The translations under genes and the position numbers were made by a program. This document shows positions 17,267 to 26,096 of a stretch of 64,000 nucleotides of DNA, one piece after another. The notes beneath the pieces were generated by a model, which worked only from the letters and a program-made list of their open reading frames with translations, searched no databases and was not told where the DNA came from. The DNA lies in contig NZ_JAFCMB010000003.1 in NCBI RefSeq assembly GCF_018130145.1, positions 1 to 64,000 of the forward strand, in the 5' to 3' direction. Position 1 is the stretch's first letter. Each line of letters begins with the position of its first letter. The stretch is from Bradyrhizobium sp. AUGA SZCCT0176 (GTDB taxonomy: Bacteria; Pseudomonadota; Alphaproteobacteria; Rhizobiales; Xanthobacteraceae).

Positions 17267-17338
17267 CCGCTCCCGGGAGAAGACGAGAAATCATGATGTC
17301 CGGACAAGCCGACGCGATTGACCCGAAGCGGACATGGG
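17267..17338. repeat. Inverted GTCCGCT / AGCGGAC-type element
   Basis: ATGTCCGCT near 17267 faces AAGCGGACAT near 17330, with GATGTCCGGACAAG between. Related words (GCGGACAT, GTCCGAA...TGACCC) occur near 13097-13145, 15840-15885 and 19217-19256, suggesting a small dispersed family close to the cyclase genes. Boundaries are approximate. Confidence 0.4.
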
Positions 17339-17363
17339 CGGGCTGGTTCGAGTTTCGCTCCGA

Positions 17364-19121
17364 TCACTCTGGAAGACCAGCCTTTCGTAGGCCAGCGCTG
17401 AACAAAGCGAAATCCTCGCCCCGGCGGAATGACGCGAGATCTTTCAAGTTTGATATGCTCAAACCGGGCCTGTGTTTCAGTACCAACTCCACGCCGTGTT
17501 GTGCCGGTTCCAGACGTCCAGCCAGCCCATTGCTTGCCGCATACGCACAAATTGGCAGCAGAAAAGGCGGACTGTCACGCATGGACGTTTCGGCCCAGGC
17601 TGACGCGCTGTCGTAATCGCCTAACAGAAAATGCGCATATGCCGCTGCACCATGAACACCAGCGGGATCGCGAGGATTTAGGCGAACGGCATGTGCGACA
17701 TGTTCGAGCGCCACATCCGGTTCACCTCTCCATACCCTCAGCCACGCACCGAGCGTCCAGGCGGACGCATGATTCGGATTAGCTTCCAGCCCCCGGTCCA
17801 TGAAAGTCGCGGCCGCGTCGAACTCGTGCGCTATGAAAGCAAGTGCATAACCGCCCATACACAATGCCACGGAATCGTCGCTACCCAGATGCACTGCTTT
17901 CCAAGCCAAACTCGTGGCTTCGGCACTTTCCCGGACAGATTCGATCATCCATCCGCGCGCCTTTCGGTGCACGTAGCACCATGCTGCCATGCCGTAGGCG
18001 CAGGCTAGTTTGGGATCGACATCGATCGCTTTGCGGTAAAGCCGGAGCGCTTCTTGATTGGCGGCCATCGACTCAAAATCATGCTTGGCCATTCCGCGCA
18101 GGTAGTAATCATACGCCAGGAGATTCTCGGTTGGCTTTCGGTTGGCTCGCTTGATCTCCTCAATCTGTAATTTGGAGGCGATTGCGCCCACAACGCCCTC
18201 TGTCACGCGGTCCTGAAGGTCAAACATATCTTCGGGCGGGCCCTCGAAACGGCCGGCCCACAGGTGCGCTCTGGTTTCGGTGTCTATAAGTTGTCCTGCG
18301 ATACGTATACGGTTTCCAGCTTTGCGCACACTACCGACAAGGACATAGCGTACGCCAAGCTCGCGACCAACTTGCCTTACGTCGACTGTCCGGCCTCTGT
18401 ACGTGAAGCTTGAGTTTCGCGCGATCACAAACAGCCAACGAAAGAGCGACAACGCCATCGTGATGTCCTCCACGATGCCGTCAGCCAGGTACTCCTGCTC
18501 AGCGTCCGCACAAAGGTTCTGGAAAGGCAGCACCGCAATCGAGGACTTGTCCCGACGTGGAAGCGCGGGTTTTCGCGGCATCGCAACGTCGAGAACTCTA
18601 AAAGCGCGAACCGGACGATCGATGTTTTTGAGGCTTTGTTCACCCATATCGATGAACTCAGCCTGAATCTTGTCCTGGACATGATCGTAGGCGGACGATG
18701 AGATCCAGATCCCACCGGCCTCTGCGATGCTTTCGAGTCGAGCCGCGATATTGACGCCGTCTCCAAAAACGTCGTGAGGTTCGATGATTACGTCTCCGAC
18801 ATTGATGCCCACACGAAACATAATGCGACTATCTTCGGAGTCATCGACTGTAAGCTCCCTGATGCGGGCCTGGAACTGGACAGCAGCGCGAACCGCTTCG
18901 ACCGCGCTCGGAAACTCTGCCAAGAACCCGTCGCCCGTGTTCTTCACGATCCGGCCCCCGCGTTCGGCAATTGCGGGGGTGACAGCGTCAATCAAAAGTG
19001 CCGCAACTTTGGCATGCGTAGCTTCTTCATCATTGTGCATGAGCCGCGAATAGCCAGCCACGTCGGCGGCCATTATGGCCGACAACCTGCGCTCGACCCG
19101 AATTGGCCGATCCTGCACCAT
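17364..19121 (-). CDS. Class III adenylate/guanylate cyclase with TolB-like and TPR regions, 585 aa
   Basis: Second cyclase of the same architecture as 13738-15624 but without a clear membrane helix. The cyclase domain spans about residues 10-180: AADVAGYSRLM and NTGDGFLAEF hold the metal aspartates, and DVFGDGVNIAARLE holds the Asn/Arg pair. A TolB-N-like segment follows (IAVLPFQNLCADAEQEYLADG, VRYVLVGSVRKAGNRIRI), then TPR-like repeats to the end. The frame is open to 19304, but the extension only translates the duplicated repeat, and the ATG at 19121 (MVQDRPIRVERRLSAIM) with AGGGTG upstream matches the normal start. Nothing downstream appears cotranscribed. Confidence 0.92.
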   Translation of the reverse strand: MVQDRPIRVERRLSAIMAADVAGYSRLMHNDEEATHAKVAALLIDAVTPAIAERGGRIVKNTGDGFLAEFPSAVEAVRAAVQFQARIRELTVDDSEDSRIMFRVGINVGDVIIEPHDVFGDGVNIAARLESIAEAGGIWISSSAYDHVQDKIQAEFIDMGEQSLKNIDRPVRAFRVLDVAMPRKPALPRRDKSSIAVLPFQNLCADAEQEYLADGIVEDITMALSLFRWLFVIARNSSFTYRGRTVDVRQVGRELGVRYVLVGSVRKAGNRIRIAGQLIDTETRAHLWAGRFEGPPEDMFDLQDRVTEGVVGAIASKLQIEEIKRANRKPTENLLAYDYYLRGMAKHDFESMAANQEALRLYRKAIDVDPKLACAYGMAAWCYVHRKARGWMIESVRESAEATSLAWKAVHLGSDDSVALCMGGYALAFIAHEFDAAATFMDRGLEANPNHASAWTLGAWLRVWRGEPDVALEHVAHAVRLNPRDPAGVHGAAAYAHFLLGDYDSASAWAETSMRDSPPFLLPICAYAASNGLAGRLEPAQHGVELVLKHRPGLSISNLKDLASFRRGEDFALFSAGLRKAGLPE

Positions 19122-19214
19122 GGTTCGCACCCTAACCGACAACATATTGTACGACGGATTGAGTGACCGGACTACTCGGCTAACGTCTGCTTCTGGCACC
19201 CTTCGTACCTGATG

Positions 19215-19369
19215 CGGTGTCCGAATTGGGTCAGGAATAGGCACCCAGGCGGACAGCAGCCGACCGCTCGGATTCATGATTGGCGAAACGGCTATTCGCG
19301 GCAAACGAGCCCGTCATGGGCGCCTACGAAATTCAGGATCTGTTCGGCGCAGGCCCGCGGCTGCAGCAT
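19215..19369. repeat. Copy of the segment at 15840-15973, overlapping the hydrolase 3' end
   Basis: Includes the last 78 bases of the alpha/beta hydrolase gene (stop at 19292) and 77 bases beyond it. Relative to the other copy it holds 30 bases (19307-19336) where that one has 9. Since the hydrolase gene is complete here, this is probably the older copy. Confidence 0.85.
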
Positions 19370-20134
19370 TCCCAGCATCGCGTAAGGCGTATCGAGATGC
19401 GTCACGCGGACGGAGGCGATGTTGTCGCGCAGCGCGGCTTCCTGATCGGCGGACGAGATGTTGCTGCCGGTCGGATAGAGTGCGAGCGTGGGAGCCTTGA
19501 TCTTCTGCAGGTAAGGCCTGGCGTCGACGGAGCCGGCGAACTCGACCATCGCAGCAACCACGTCGACGTCGGCCTTCCCTACTTCCCTGGCGTACCAATC
19601 CATGAAGGCCGGATCGAAACCGGCGGGAAACCGCGCCAGCGTGTTCGACTTGCGCACCCAGCCCTCGACGCCGAGCGCCCTGATGGCCTCGACCCAGCTC
19701 GGAAAGCCGACCGCATAGGCGTTGCGGATCCAGTCATTGGCCCACACCGCCGGCGCAAGCACCGACAGCGTACGCAGGCGCTGCGGCCGTTCGGCGGCGA
19801 AAATCAGCGTGATCGCGCCGCCGATCGCCTCCCCGACCAGGTGAAAATTCGGTGCGCCCGCGTGATCGGCCACCGCCTCGATGTCCCCGACATAGGCGGC
19901 CAGCGAGAGCGCGTGCGCCGGATCGTTCAGCGGCGACGATTGTCCGAGCCCGCGCAAGTCCGGACAGATCACCCGGTAGAACCGCGCCAGATACGGCACC
20001 ATGTTGAACCAGAACTCGCCCGAGCGGGCGAAGCCGTGGATCAGGATGATGGTCTCGGCCTTGCGCCAGCGGTCGGTGTAGTCGTGAACCGCGTAGTGCA
20101 ACGGTGTCCCGTCACCGGCTTCGACGGTCGGCAT
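19292..20134 (-). CDS. Alpha/beta hydrolase-fold protein with Ala at the nucleophile position, 280 aa
   Basis: Starts MPTVEAGDGTPLHYAVHDYT and has the fold landmarks: ILIHGFARSGEFW (HG oxyanion loop), PDLRGLGQSS and the elbow HLVGEAIGGAI. The elbow normally reads G-x-S-x-G; here the codon is GCG (19829-19831 on the plus strand reads cgc), so the nucleophile is alanine. The usual acid region (ALYPTGSNISSADQE) also lacks an obvious Asp in the standard place, although THLDTPYAML keeps a histidine. The protein may bind rather than hydrolyse. It follows the solute-binding protein gene by 13 bases on the same strand, suggesting one operon and a shared ligand. Confidence 0.85.
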   Translation of the reverse strand: MPTVEAGDGTPLHYAVHDYTDRWRKAETIILIHGFARSGEFWFNMVPYLARFYRVICPDLRGLGQSSPLNDPAHALSLAAYVGDIEAVADHAGAPNFHLVGEAIGGAITLIFAAERPQRLRTLSVLAPAVWANDWIRNAYAVGFPSWVEAIRALGVEGWVRKSNTLARFPAGFDPAFMDWYAREVGKADVDVVAAMVEFAGSVDARPYLQKIKAPTLALYPTGSNISSADQEAALRDNIASVRVTHLDTPYAMLGMLQPRACAEQILNFVGAHDGLVCRE

Positions 20135-20147
20135 CGCGGCGCTCCCA

Positions 20148-21149
20148 TCAGTTCGGTTTCAGACGGAGTTCTCTGGCGAGCTGCTCCATCTGGACAAATT
20201 CGCTTTGCGCGTATTTGGCGGCGTCTTCGGCGCTGATCACCCAGACCTCCTCGCCGCGTTTGGCCGCCATCGCCTTGAATTCGGGGCTTTGCGCCGCCCG
20301 GGTCAGAACGTCGCGCAGTTTTTCAGAGCGATCCTGAGGGATGTCGCGTGGCGCGATGACCGCGCGCCACAGCAATGTCTGGGATGGCGCCATCTTGACG
20401 TCATCAAGGCTTTCGACGTTGGGCAGCGTCGGAAAGCGCCGCGCCGTGGTCAGCAGCAGGCACTTTGCTTTTCCTTCGGCGACAAATTGCGCGATCGAGG
20501 CGATGGCGCCGCCATAAATGTCGATGGTGCGCGCAAGGAAGGCCGTTACCGTCTGGTCGGCGCCGGTAAAGGGGATGATCCGCTGGCGGATGCCCTCGGG
20601 TTGAAAAATCCGTGCGGTCGAAAACTGCACGAAGGCGCCGACGCCGTCCGAACCATAGGTGTATTTGTCGGGGTTGTTCTTTAGCTCGGCGAGGAACTCG
20701 CCTGCGTTCTTCGCCGGAAAATCCGGGTGGACGCAGAGCACGCCGGCGGCCTGCGTGATCATCGCGACAATGCGGTAGTCGGCCTGCTGGAAGCTTTGCG
20801 CCGCAACATGCGGGGCCATGGTGATGGCGCCGCTCGGCACCCCGCCGATGGTGTAGCCGTCCGGCTCGGACTTCGTCACAAAGCCGACGCCGATGGTGCC
20901 GCTGGCGCCGGGCTTGTTCAGGATCACGATCGGCTGGCCGAGCATCGGCGCTGCGACCTGGGCCAGCGACCGCATGATGGTGTCGGTGCTGCTTCCGGGC
21001 CCGGCGGGCACCACCAGCTGAACCGGCCGCTCGGGATAGTTGTCGGCCGACGCCGGCGAAACTACGCCGGCCATGAGGGCAGCTATTACGGCTACCGCGC
21101 CGATTCGGGCCAGCCCGGCAAAACGGCGCGACCAGGGCCACCACATCAT
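20148..21149 (-). CDS. Tripartite tricarboxylate transporter solute-binding protein (Bug family), 333 aa
   Basis: Periplasmic binding protein of the TctC/Bug type, binding a carboxylated small molecule. The signal peptide (FAGLARIGAVAVIAALMAGVV...ASA) is followed by the family opening NYPERPVQLVVPAGPGSSTD, then VILNKPGASGTIGVGFVTKSEPDGYTI and YTYGSDGVGAFVQF. The length fits the family. No TctA/TctB membrane subunits are nearby, as is common for Bug proteins. The frame runs back to 21308; the ATG at 21149 keeps a normal leader, although MM permits 21146. The LysR gene starting at 21309 is divergent and probably regulates it. Confidence 0.9.
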   Translation of the reverse strand: MMWWPWSRRFAGLARIGAVAVIAALMAGVVSPASADNYPERPVQLVVPAGPGSSTDTIMRSLAQVAAPMLGQPIVILNKPGASGTIGVGFVTKSEPDGYTIGGVPSGAITMAPHVAAQSFQQADYRIVAMITQAAGVLCVHPDFPAKNAGEFLAELKNNPDKYTYGSDGVGAFVQFSTARIFQPEGIRQRIIPFTGADQTVTAFLARTIDIYGGAIASIAQFVAEGKAKCLLLTTARRFPTLPNVESLDDVKMAPSQTLLWRAVIAPRDIPQDRSEKLRDVLTRAAQSPEFKAMAAKRGEEVWVISAEDAAKYAQSEFVQMEQLARELRLKPN

Positions 21150-21308
21150 GTCAGCGAATTTCTCCGTCGCGTCCTCCCCAATTGCCGGCAAGCGCCGTGA
21201 TCTGAGTTCCGGCCAGCGACAACGCTGGGTTTTGCCTACGAAAACTTGTGACTTGCGGGAGCAAATCTTGTCTAATGAGTTAAAGGAAATCGTGTATAAG
21301 CTTTTCAA

Positions 21309-22307
21309 ATGAATGACCTCCCCCGTACCCAGGCCCTGCGCTGCTTCATTACCGTGGCGCGCGAGGGCGTTGTGTCGCGCGCGGCCAGTTTGCTGAACCT
21401 GACCCAGCCGGCCGTCAGTTTGCAGCTAAAAGGGCTGGAGGAAAGTACCGGCCTGTTGCTTTTCAACCGAACACCGGGCGGCTTTACCCTGACCGAAGCC
21501 GGCGCCGCCCTGCTGCCGCTGGCGCACAAGGCGATATCGGCCTCGTCGGATTTCAAGACGATGGCGGATTCCCTGCGCGAGTCGGTACGGGGATCGCTTC
21601 GGGTCGGCACGATCCTGGATCCCGAGTTCATCCGGCTTGGACCTTTCGTGCGGAGCCTCGCCACTTCCTTGAAACAGACCGAAGTCTTCCTGCGCTACGG
21701 CATGAGCGACGACGTGCTGGCGCAGATCGGCAGGGGCGACCTCGACGTCGGATATTATGTCGACGCCACGCCTCCGGAATCCCTGTCGTTCCCGAGCTTC
21801 TCCGAGCGCCACATCGACGACGGAAAGTACCAGCTCGCGCCGCTGATGAGCTACCCGTACCGGGTGATTGCTCCAGCGGAATGGAGCGACCGGGTGATCG
21901 GCAAGGACTGGCCCGACCTGATCGGCCTGCCGTGGCTCGCGACGCCGCCGCACTCGGCGCATCGGCGCCTGCTCGACAATATCTTCCGCCCCATGGGCTC
22001 GCTGCCGAAGCGGGTGGCCTATGCCGACCAGGAAGAGGCCATGATCGACTTCGTCGAATCCGGCATCTGCCTCAGCCTCGCGCGCGACTGCACCCTCGAT
22101 CGCATCACCCGCAAGCGGAACTTCGTGATCGCCGACAAGGTGACGGTGACCTGCGACCTCAGCTTTGCCTGCCTGACATCGCGGCGGCACGAACCGGTGA
22201 TTTCGCACGCCTTCTCGGCCATGCAGGCGGTGTGGGATTTGAAGCCGACCAATGCCCTGCCCGCGCCGGTGGCCGCGCCAAGGTCGCGGAAAAGTGCACG
22301 AAGATAA
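21309..22307 (+). CDS. LysR-family transcriptional regulator, 332 aa
   Basis: The N-terminal winged helix-turn-helix shows ALRCFITVAREGVVSRAASLLNLTQPAVSLQLKGLEESTGLLLF, the standard LysR signature. An effector-binding domain follows (GSLRVGTILDPEF to the C-terminus). The tail is proline- and arginine-rich (PAPVAAPRSRKSARR). It is divergent from the Bug-type binding protein gene with about 160 bases between the starts, the classic arrangement for a LysR regulator and its target. The effector is probably the transported acid or a metabolite of it, by context only. Confidence 0.92.
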   Translation: MNDLPRTQALRCFITVAREGVVSRAASLLNLTQPAVSLQLKGLEESTGLLLFNRTPGGFTLTEAGAALLPLAHKAISASSDFKTMADSLRESVRGSLRVGTILDPEFIRLGPFVRSLATSLKQTEVFLRYGMSDDVLAQIGRGDLDVGYYVDATPPESLSFPSFSERHIDDGKYQLAPLMSYPYRVIAPAEWSDRVIGKDWPDLIGLPWLATPPHSAHRRLLDNIFRPMGSLPKRVAYADQEEAMIDFVESGICLSLARDCTLDRITRKRNFVIADKVTVTCDLSFACLTSRRHEPVISHAFSAMQAVWDLKPTNALPAPVAAPRSRKSARR

Positions 22308-22328
22308 CCAGCCCCGCCGAATTAGCCG

Positions 22329-23453
22329 TCAGATCTTGCCATCGGAATCGCAGATCGATTTCAGCGCTTGCCATTCCTCCGGCGTCAGCAGCGGCGGCTT
22401 GCTGGCCGGCCGGTCTTCCCGGGTCATCCGCGCCAGCCGATCCTCGCTCATCGGATGGCTGGAGATGATGGAGAGGCCCTTGCCTCCCTTGCCGGTGACA
22501 CGGACGAGCAACTCGCCCATCGGCTTGGTCGGCCGGCCCAGCCGGTGCATGACGTCGATCGAGAAGCCGTCGGCATCCTGCTCGGCCTCGCGCGAATGCG
22601 ACGAGGTGACGAGCGTCTTTGATGCAAAGATCAGGGCGCTGGAGCCCGTGATGTCGCCGAACAGCAACCCGACCAGAAACGCTGTGCCGCCGTCGCGGAT
22701 CAATCCCCGCATGTTGTCGCGATGCTTGTGGTGGCCGAGTTCGTGCGCCAGCACGCCTGCGATCTCGTCGGCGTTCTCGGCCTTCGCCAGCAATCCGTTG
22801 AACATGTAAACCCTGCCGCCCGGCAGCGCGAAGGCATTGGGCACCGACGACGACAGCACGCTGGACTGTACCGAAGTATCCATCCCGGCCGATTCACGTA
22901 TCGCAGTCATCAGCTTGACGAAGGCTTTTTGCCCGGCCGCATTGTCGCAGACCTTGGCGTCGAAGATCGTCTTGACCTGACTTTCGGCCGCTTCGCCGAG
23001 CCGCCGTTCAAAGGCCTCCGGCACCAGCGGCGCCAAACGATCGGCGGCGAGCGGGACACCGAACAATACCACCGCGATGATCGAAACCGTGGCGGCGAGC
23101 GACCAGCCGACGATCGCGGCGACGCCGCGGCGGCCCGGCGTGTTCTCATCCAGAGTTGCACAACGCGAGACCAGGTCGGCCGCGACCGCGGCATCGCGAA
23201 TCTCCAGGCGCGCCAGCGCCGGTGCCGTCAGAGCACTGAGGCGCAGCATGCCGGAGGGACCGTCGGCGCGGCGGATATCGGCATAGGCCCATGCCGCAAG
23301 GCTCGTTTCACCGTCGCGGATTTCCAGCCGGTCGGCAAAATGCAGCGTGACCGCGCGCCGCTGGTTCGACTTGCCGTCGAAATAGATCGCCGAACCGCCC
23401 GATGGCGATTTCGGGGTACCGGGAGCGTCGCTATCCGTGATGGTACCGGTCAT
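22329..23453 (-). CDS. M48-family membrane zinc metallopeptidase, 374 aa
   Basis: The protease motif HELGH lies at residues 237-241, with the third ligand region SREAEQDADG near 287-296. A hydrophobic helix around 113-133 (AAIVGWSLAATVSIIAVVLFGV) anchors it, with the catalytic part probably periplasmic. Residues 1-100 form a beta-rich N-terminal domain (IYFDGKSNQRRAVTLHFADRLEIRDG) seen in this subfamily. It begins three bases after the stop of the DUF898 gene (23457-24617), so the two form an operon, as often found. The role is probably membrane protein quality control; the substrate is unknown. Confidence 0.93.
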   Translation of the reverse strand: MTGTITDSDAPGTPKSPSGGSAIYFDGKSNQRRAVTLHFADRLEIRDGETSLAAWAYADIRRADGPSGMLRLSALTAPALARLEIRDAAVAADLVSRCATLDENTPGRRGVAAIVGWSLAATVSIIAVVLFGVPLAADRLAPLVPEAFERRLGEAAESQVKTIFDAKVCDNAAGQKAFVKLMTAIRESAGMDTSVQSSVLSSSVPNAFALPGGRVYMFNGLLAKAENADEIAGVLAHELGHHKHRDNMRGLIRDGGTAFLVGLLFGDITGSSALIFASKTLVTSSHSREAEQDADGFSIDVMHRLGRPTKPMGELLVRVTGKGGKGLSIISSHPMSEDRLARMTREDRPASKPPLLTPEEWQALKSICDSDGKI

Positions 23454-23456
23454 CAG

Positions 23457-24617
23457 CTAGAAGCCCGCGACATCAAGGCCATCAGCAAAACCTTCACCAA
23501 GCGCATTGGCCAGTTCACCCCTTGCCGAAACATTGGCAGCCGCTTCGATGCCGTGGATGTTGATCGATTCCAACACCCGCACCCAGAGATCGCGCATCAG
23601 ATAGACGCGGATCACGACGTTGAGCGCCAGTGCGAACACCAGGTAGCCGATGCCAGCGAGCACCAGCAACAGGATGCTCTGAGAAGATTCCTGCGACTTG
23701 AAGAACTCGCCGAATCCCTCGCCGTTCATGCTGGCGACCAGCGCCGCGGCAGCTGCGAGGTAAACCGTGAAAACGAACCCGAGCAGGACGATCCAGCCGA
23801 CCACCTTCCAGTACAGGCCGATCAGCCGGCTGCGCGGCAATTCCGATTCCAGGCGCACGCCGCCGATCCGGATGCCGGACAGCCACCAGCGCCATTCGAC
23901 CGCCTTGAACGCGCCGTAGATGAAGGGTGCGAACAGCGGCATCAGGAACGCCATCGGTGCGAGCAACCACAGCCACCAGCCGCGCTTGAAGAATTCCCAG
24001 CCGCTTCCCTCGAACTTCCCCTGCAGATCGCCATAGTATGAATGGCGCATCTTGTAGCGCTCGAGCGCCGCCGTGCGCCATGGCAGCGCCAGGCCGAAAG
24101 TCACCATCGACAGCAGGCCCCACAGCGACGCCTGCAAGGCATAGATCCAGCCCGAGCCACTCATCCAGAATCGCACGCCGCGCCACACCGTGCGCGTCAG
24201 GCGATAGCGACGGGCGCGAAAGATCGCAAACTGCCCGAACAGATAGAAGAAAGCGACCAGGGGAATGCTGGCGAACGCCTTGTAATGCTCGGCTTCGAGG
24301 CCGGCGAGAAAGTAGGCCAGATAGATCGGCACCAGGATCGCGAGTGCAACCAGGAACCCGATCAACAATTCCCGGCCCCGGCCGGTATATTCGGCGCCAT
24401 CGCCGTCGATCTGGGTATTGCTCCAGAGATGGCGTCGGATGTCGGTGGTGAGCCAGAAGCGGTAGAAGCCCAGCGTCACCAATTCCAGCCCGGCGCCGCG
24501 CTTCACCAGGTGAAAGAATTCATCACGCTTGCCGGAAAACCCCACTGGCATCGGCGGCGGTTTCGGCAGCGGCGGTAGCGATGGCGGCCCGAGCGGGGTC
24601 CAACTCATCTGGTTCAC
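23457..24617 (-). CDS. DUF898 (YjgN-like) multi-pass membrane protein, 386 aa
   Basis: Inner-membrane protein of unknown function. After a proline-rich start (LGPPSLPPLPKPPPMP) the family pattern is seen: FSGKRDEFFHLVKRGAGLELVTLGFYRFWLTTDIRRHLW, an internal repeat of which is SYYGDLQGKFEGSGWEFFKRGWWLWLLAPM. About six to seven hydrophobic helices occur. The gene is immediately upstream of the M48 protease with a three-base gap. This DUF898-M48 pairing recurs in alphaproteobacteria, so a joint envelope role is plausible. Either ATG at 24617 or 24608 could start it. Confidence 0.88.
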   Translation of the reverse strand: MNQMSWTPLGPPSLPPLPKPPPMPVGFSGKRDEFFHLVKRGAGLELVTLGFYRFWLTTDIRRHLWSNTQIDGDGAEYTGRGRELLIGFLVALAILVPIYLAYFLAGLEAEHYKAFASIPLVAFFYLFGQFAIFRARRYRLTRTVWRGVRFWMSGSGWIYALQASLWGLLSMVTFGLALPWRTAALERYKMRHSYYGDLQGKFEGSGWEFFKRGWWLWLLAPMAFLMPLFAPFIYGAFKAVEWRWWLSGIRIGGVRLESELPRSRLIGLYWKVVGWIVLLGFVFTVYLAAAAALVASMNGEGFGEFFKSQESSQSILLLVLAGIGYLVFALALNVVIRVYLMRDLWVRVLESINIHGIEAAANVSARGELANALGEGFADGLDVAGF

Positions 24618-24690
24618 GGGTCAACTCCAAGGCAGCGGGCAACAAGTCGGGTTTACACCAATTTGTCGGCTGGAGTGTGATCCGGTTCAC

Positions 24691-25863
24691 TTACGCTGAC
24701 TTGTCGAACAGCTCCCGCCCGATCAGCATGCGCCGGATTTCGCTGGTTCCGGCGCCGATTTCGTAGAGTTTGGCGTCGCGCAACAGCCTGCCGGTCGGAT
24801 AGTCGTTGATGTAGCCATTGCCGCCGAGCAGCTGGATGGCGTCGAGCGCGCATTGCGTCGCCTTCTCGGCGGCATAGAGGATGGCGCCGGCCGCGTCCTC
24901 GCGCGTGGTCTCGCCGCGGTCGCAGGCTTTTGCCACCGCATACACATAAGCGCGCGAGGCGTTCATCGTGGTGTACATGTCGGCGATCTTGCCCTGCACC
25001 AGCTGGAAGGTGCCGATCGGCTGGCCGAACTGCTTGCGCTCATGCACGTAAGGCAGCACTACGTCCATGCAGGCCTGCATGATGCCGATGGGACCCGCGG
25101 CCAGCACCGCGCGTTCATAATCGAGGCCCGACATCAGGACGTTGACGCCGCGGCCGACTTCGCTGAGCACGTTCTCTTCCGGCACTTCGCAATTGTCGAA
25201 CACCAGTTCGCAGGTATCGGAGCCGCGCATGCCGAGCTTGTCGAGCTTTTGCGCGGTCGAGAATCCCTTCATGCCCTTTTCGATGATGAAAGCGGTGATG
25301 CCGCGCGGGCCGGCATTGGCGTCGGTCCTGGCATAGACCACCAGCGTGTCGGCGACCGGGCCGTTGGTGATCCACATCTTGCTGCCGGTCAGGACGAAGC
25401 GGTCGCCCTTCTTGTCCGCCCGCGTCTTCATCGACACCACGTCGGAGCCGGAATCCGGCTCCGACATCGCCAATGATCCGACATGTTCGCCCGAGATCAG
25501 TTTCGGCAGATATTTGCGCTTCTGCGCGTCGTTGCCGTTGCGGCGGATCTGGTTGACGCAGAGGTTGGAATGCGCGCCGTACGAAAGACCGACCGCCGCT
25601 GATGCCCGCGACATTTCCTCGACCGCGATGCAGTGCTCGAGATAGCCGAGCCCGGTGCCGCCATATTCCTCCTCGACGGTAATGCCGTGCAGGCCGAGCG
25701 CGCCGATTTTGGGCCAGAGATCCCTTGGAAACTGGTTGCTCTTGTCGATTTCGGCCGCGCGCGGCGCGATCTCCTTGCTCGAAAAGGCAAACACGGTCTC
25801 GCGAATGGCATCCGCGGTTTCACCGAGGTCGAAATTGAACATCCGGTACGCATTGGGAATCAT
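24691..25863 (-). CDS. ivd: Isovaleryl-CoA dehydrogenase, 390 aa
   Basis: FAD enzyme oxidising isovaleryl-CoA to 3-methylcrotonyl-CoA in leucine breakdown. It has the acyl-CoA dehydrogenase signatures [18 protein letters not shown] (flavin region) and [32 protein letters not shown]. The catalytic glutamate is in [13 protein letters not shown], the position used by isovaleryl-CoA dehydrogenases, rather than the C-terminal one of other family members. The N-terminal [17 protein letters not shown] is typical. GGAGG precedes the first ATG. The usual partners (3-methylcrotonyl-CoA carboxylase subunits) are not next to it in this window. Confidence 0.9.
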   Translation of the reverse strand: MIPNAYRMFNFDLGETADAIRETVFAFSSKEIAPRAAEIDKSNQFPRDLWPKIGALGLHGITVEEEYGGTGLGYLEHCIAVEEMSRASAAVGLSYGAHSNLCVNQIRRNGNDAQKRKYLPKLISGEHVGSLAMSEPDSGSDVVSMKTRADKKGDRFVLTGSKMWITNGPVADTLVVYARTDANAGPRGITAFIIEKGMKGFSTAQKLDKLGMRGSDTCELVFDNCEVPEENVLSEVGRGVNVLMSGLDYERAVLAAGPIGIMQACMDVVLPYVHERKQFGQPIGTFQLVQGKIADMYTTMNASRAYVYAVAKACDRGETTREDAAGAILYAAEKATQCALDAIQLLGGNGYINDYPTGRLLRDAKLYEIGAGTSEIRRMLIGRELFDKSA

Positions 25864-26096
25864 GGTCGGGCGACCTCCGGCGAAATATCGTTATTGGGAT
25901 AAGCCTTAACCCCTGCAGGCGCGCTTGTCACGGGGAATGATACGGCTCCGTATCGGCCCCGACCGGGTGTAAAGTTCAATGCGGCCGGAGCATCAAAACT
26001 GTCCCTTGCTCCGGCACGTACGAACGGCTGTAATCGGTCCAAAATACCGCCACCGGGCGAATCCCGGCGCGCGGAGAACAATCAGGGAGCCGCTCC

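Noticed and set aside
19122..19304. N-terminal extension of the second cyclase
   Set aside because: Translates the duplicated repeat segment rather than conserved protein; a normal start with a ribosome site lies at 19121.
22722..24041. Plus-strand open frame of 439 codons
   Set aside because: Covers the M48 protease and DUF898 genes on the other strand; no motif or start signal.
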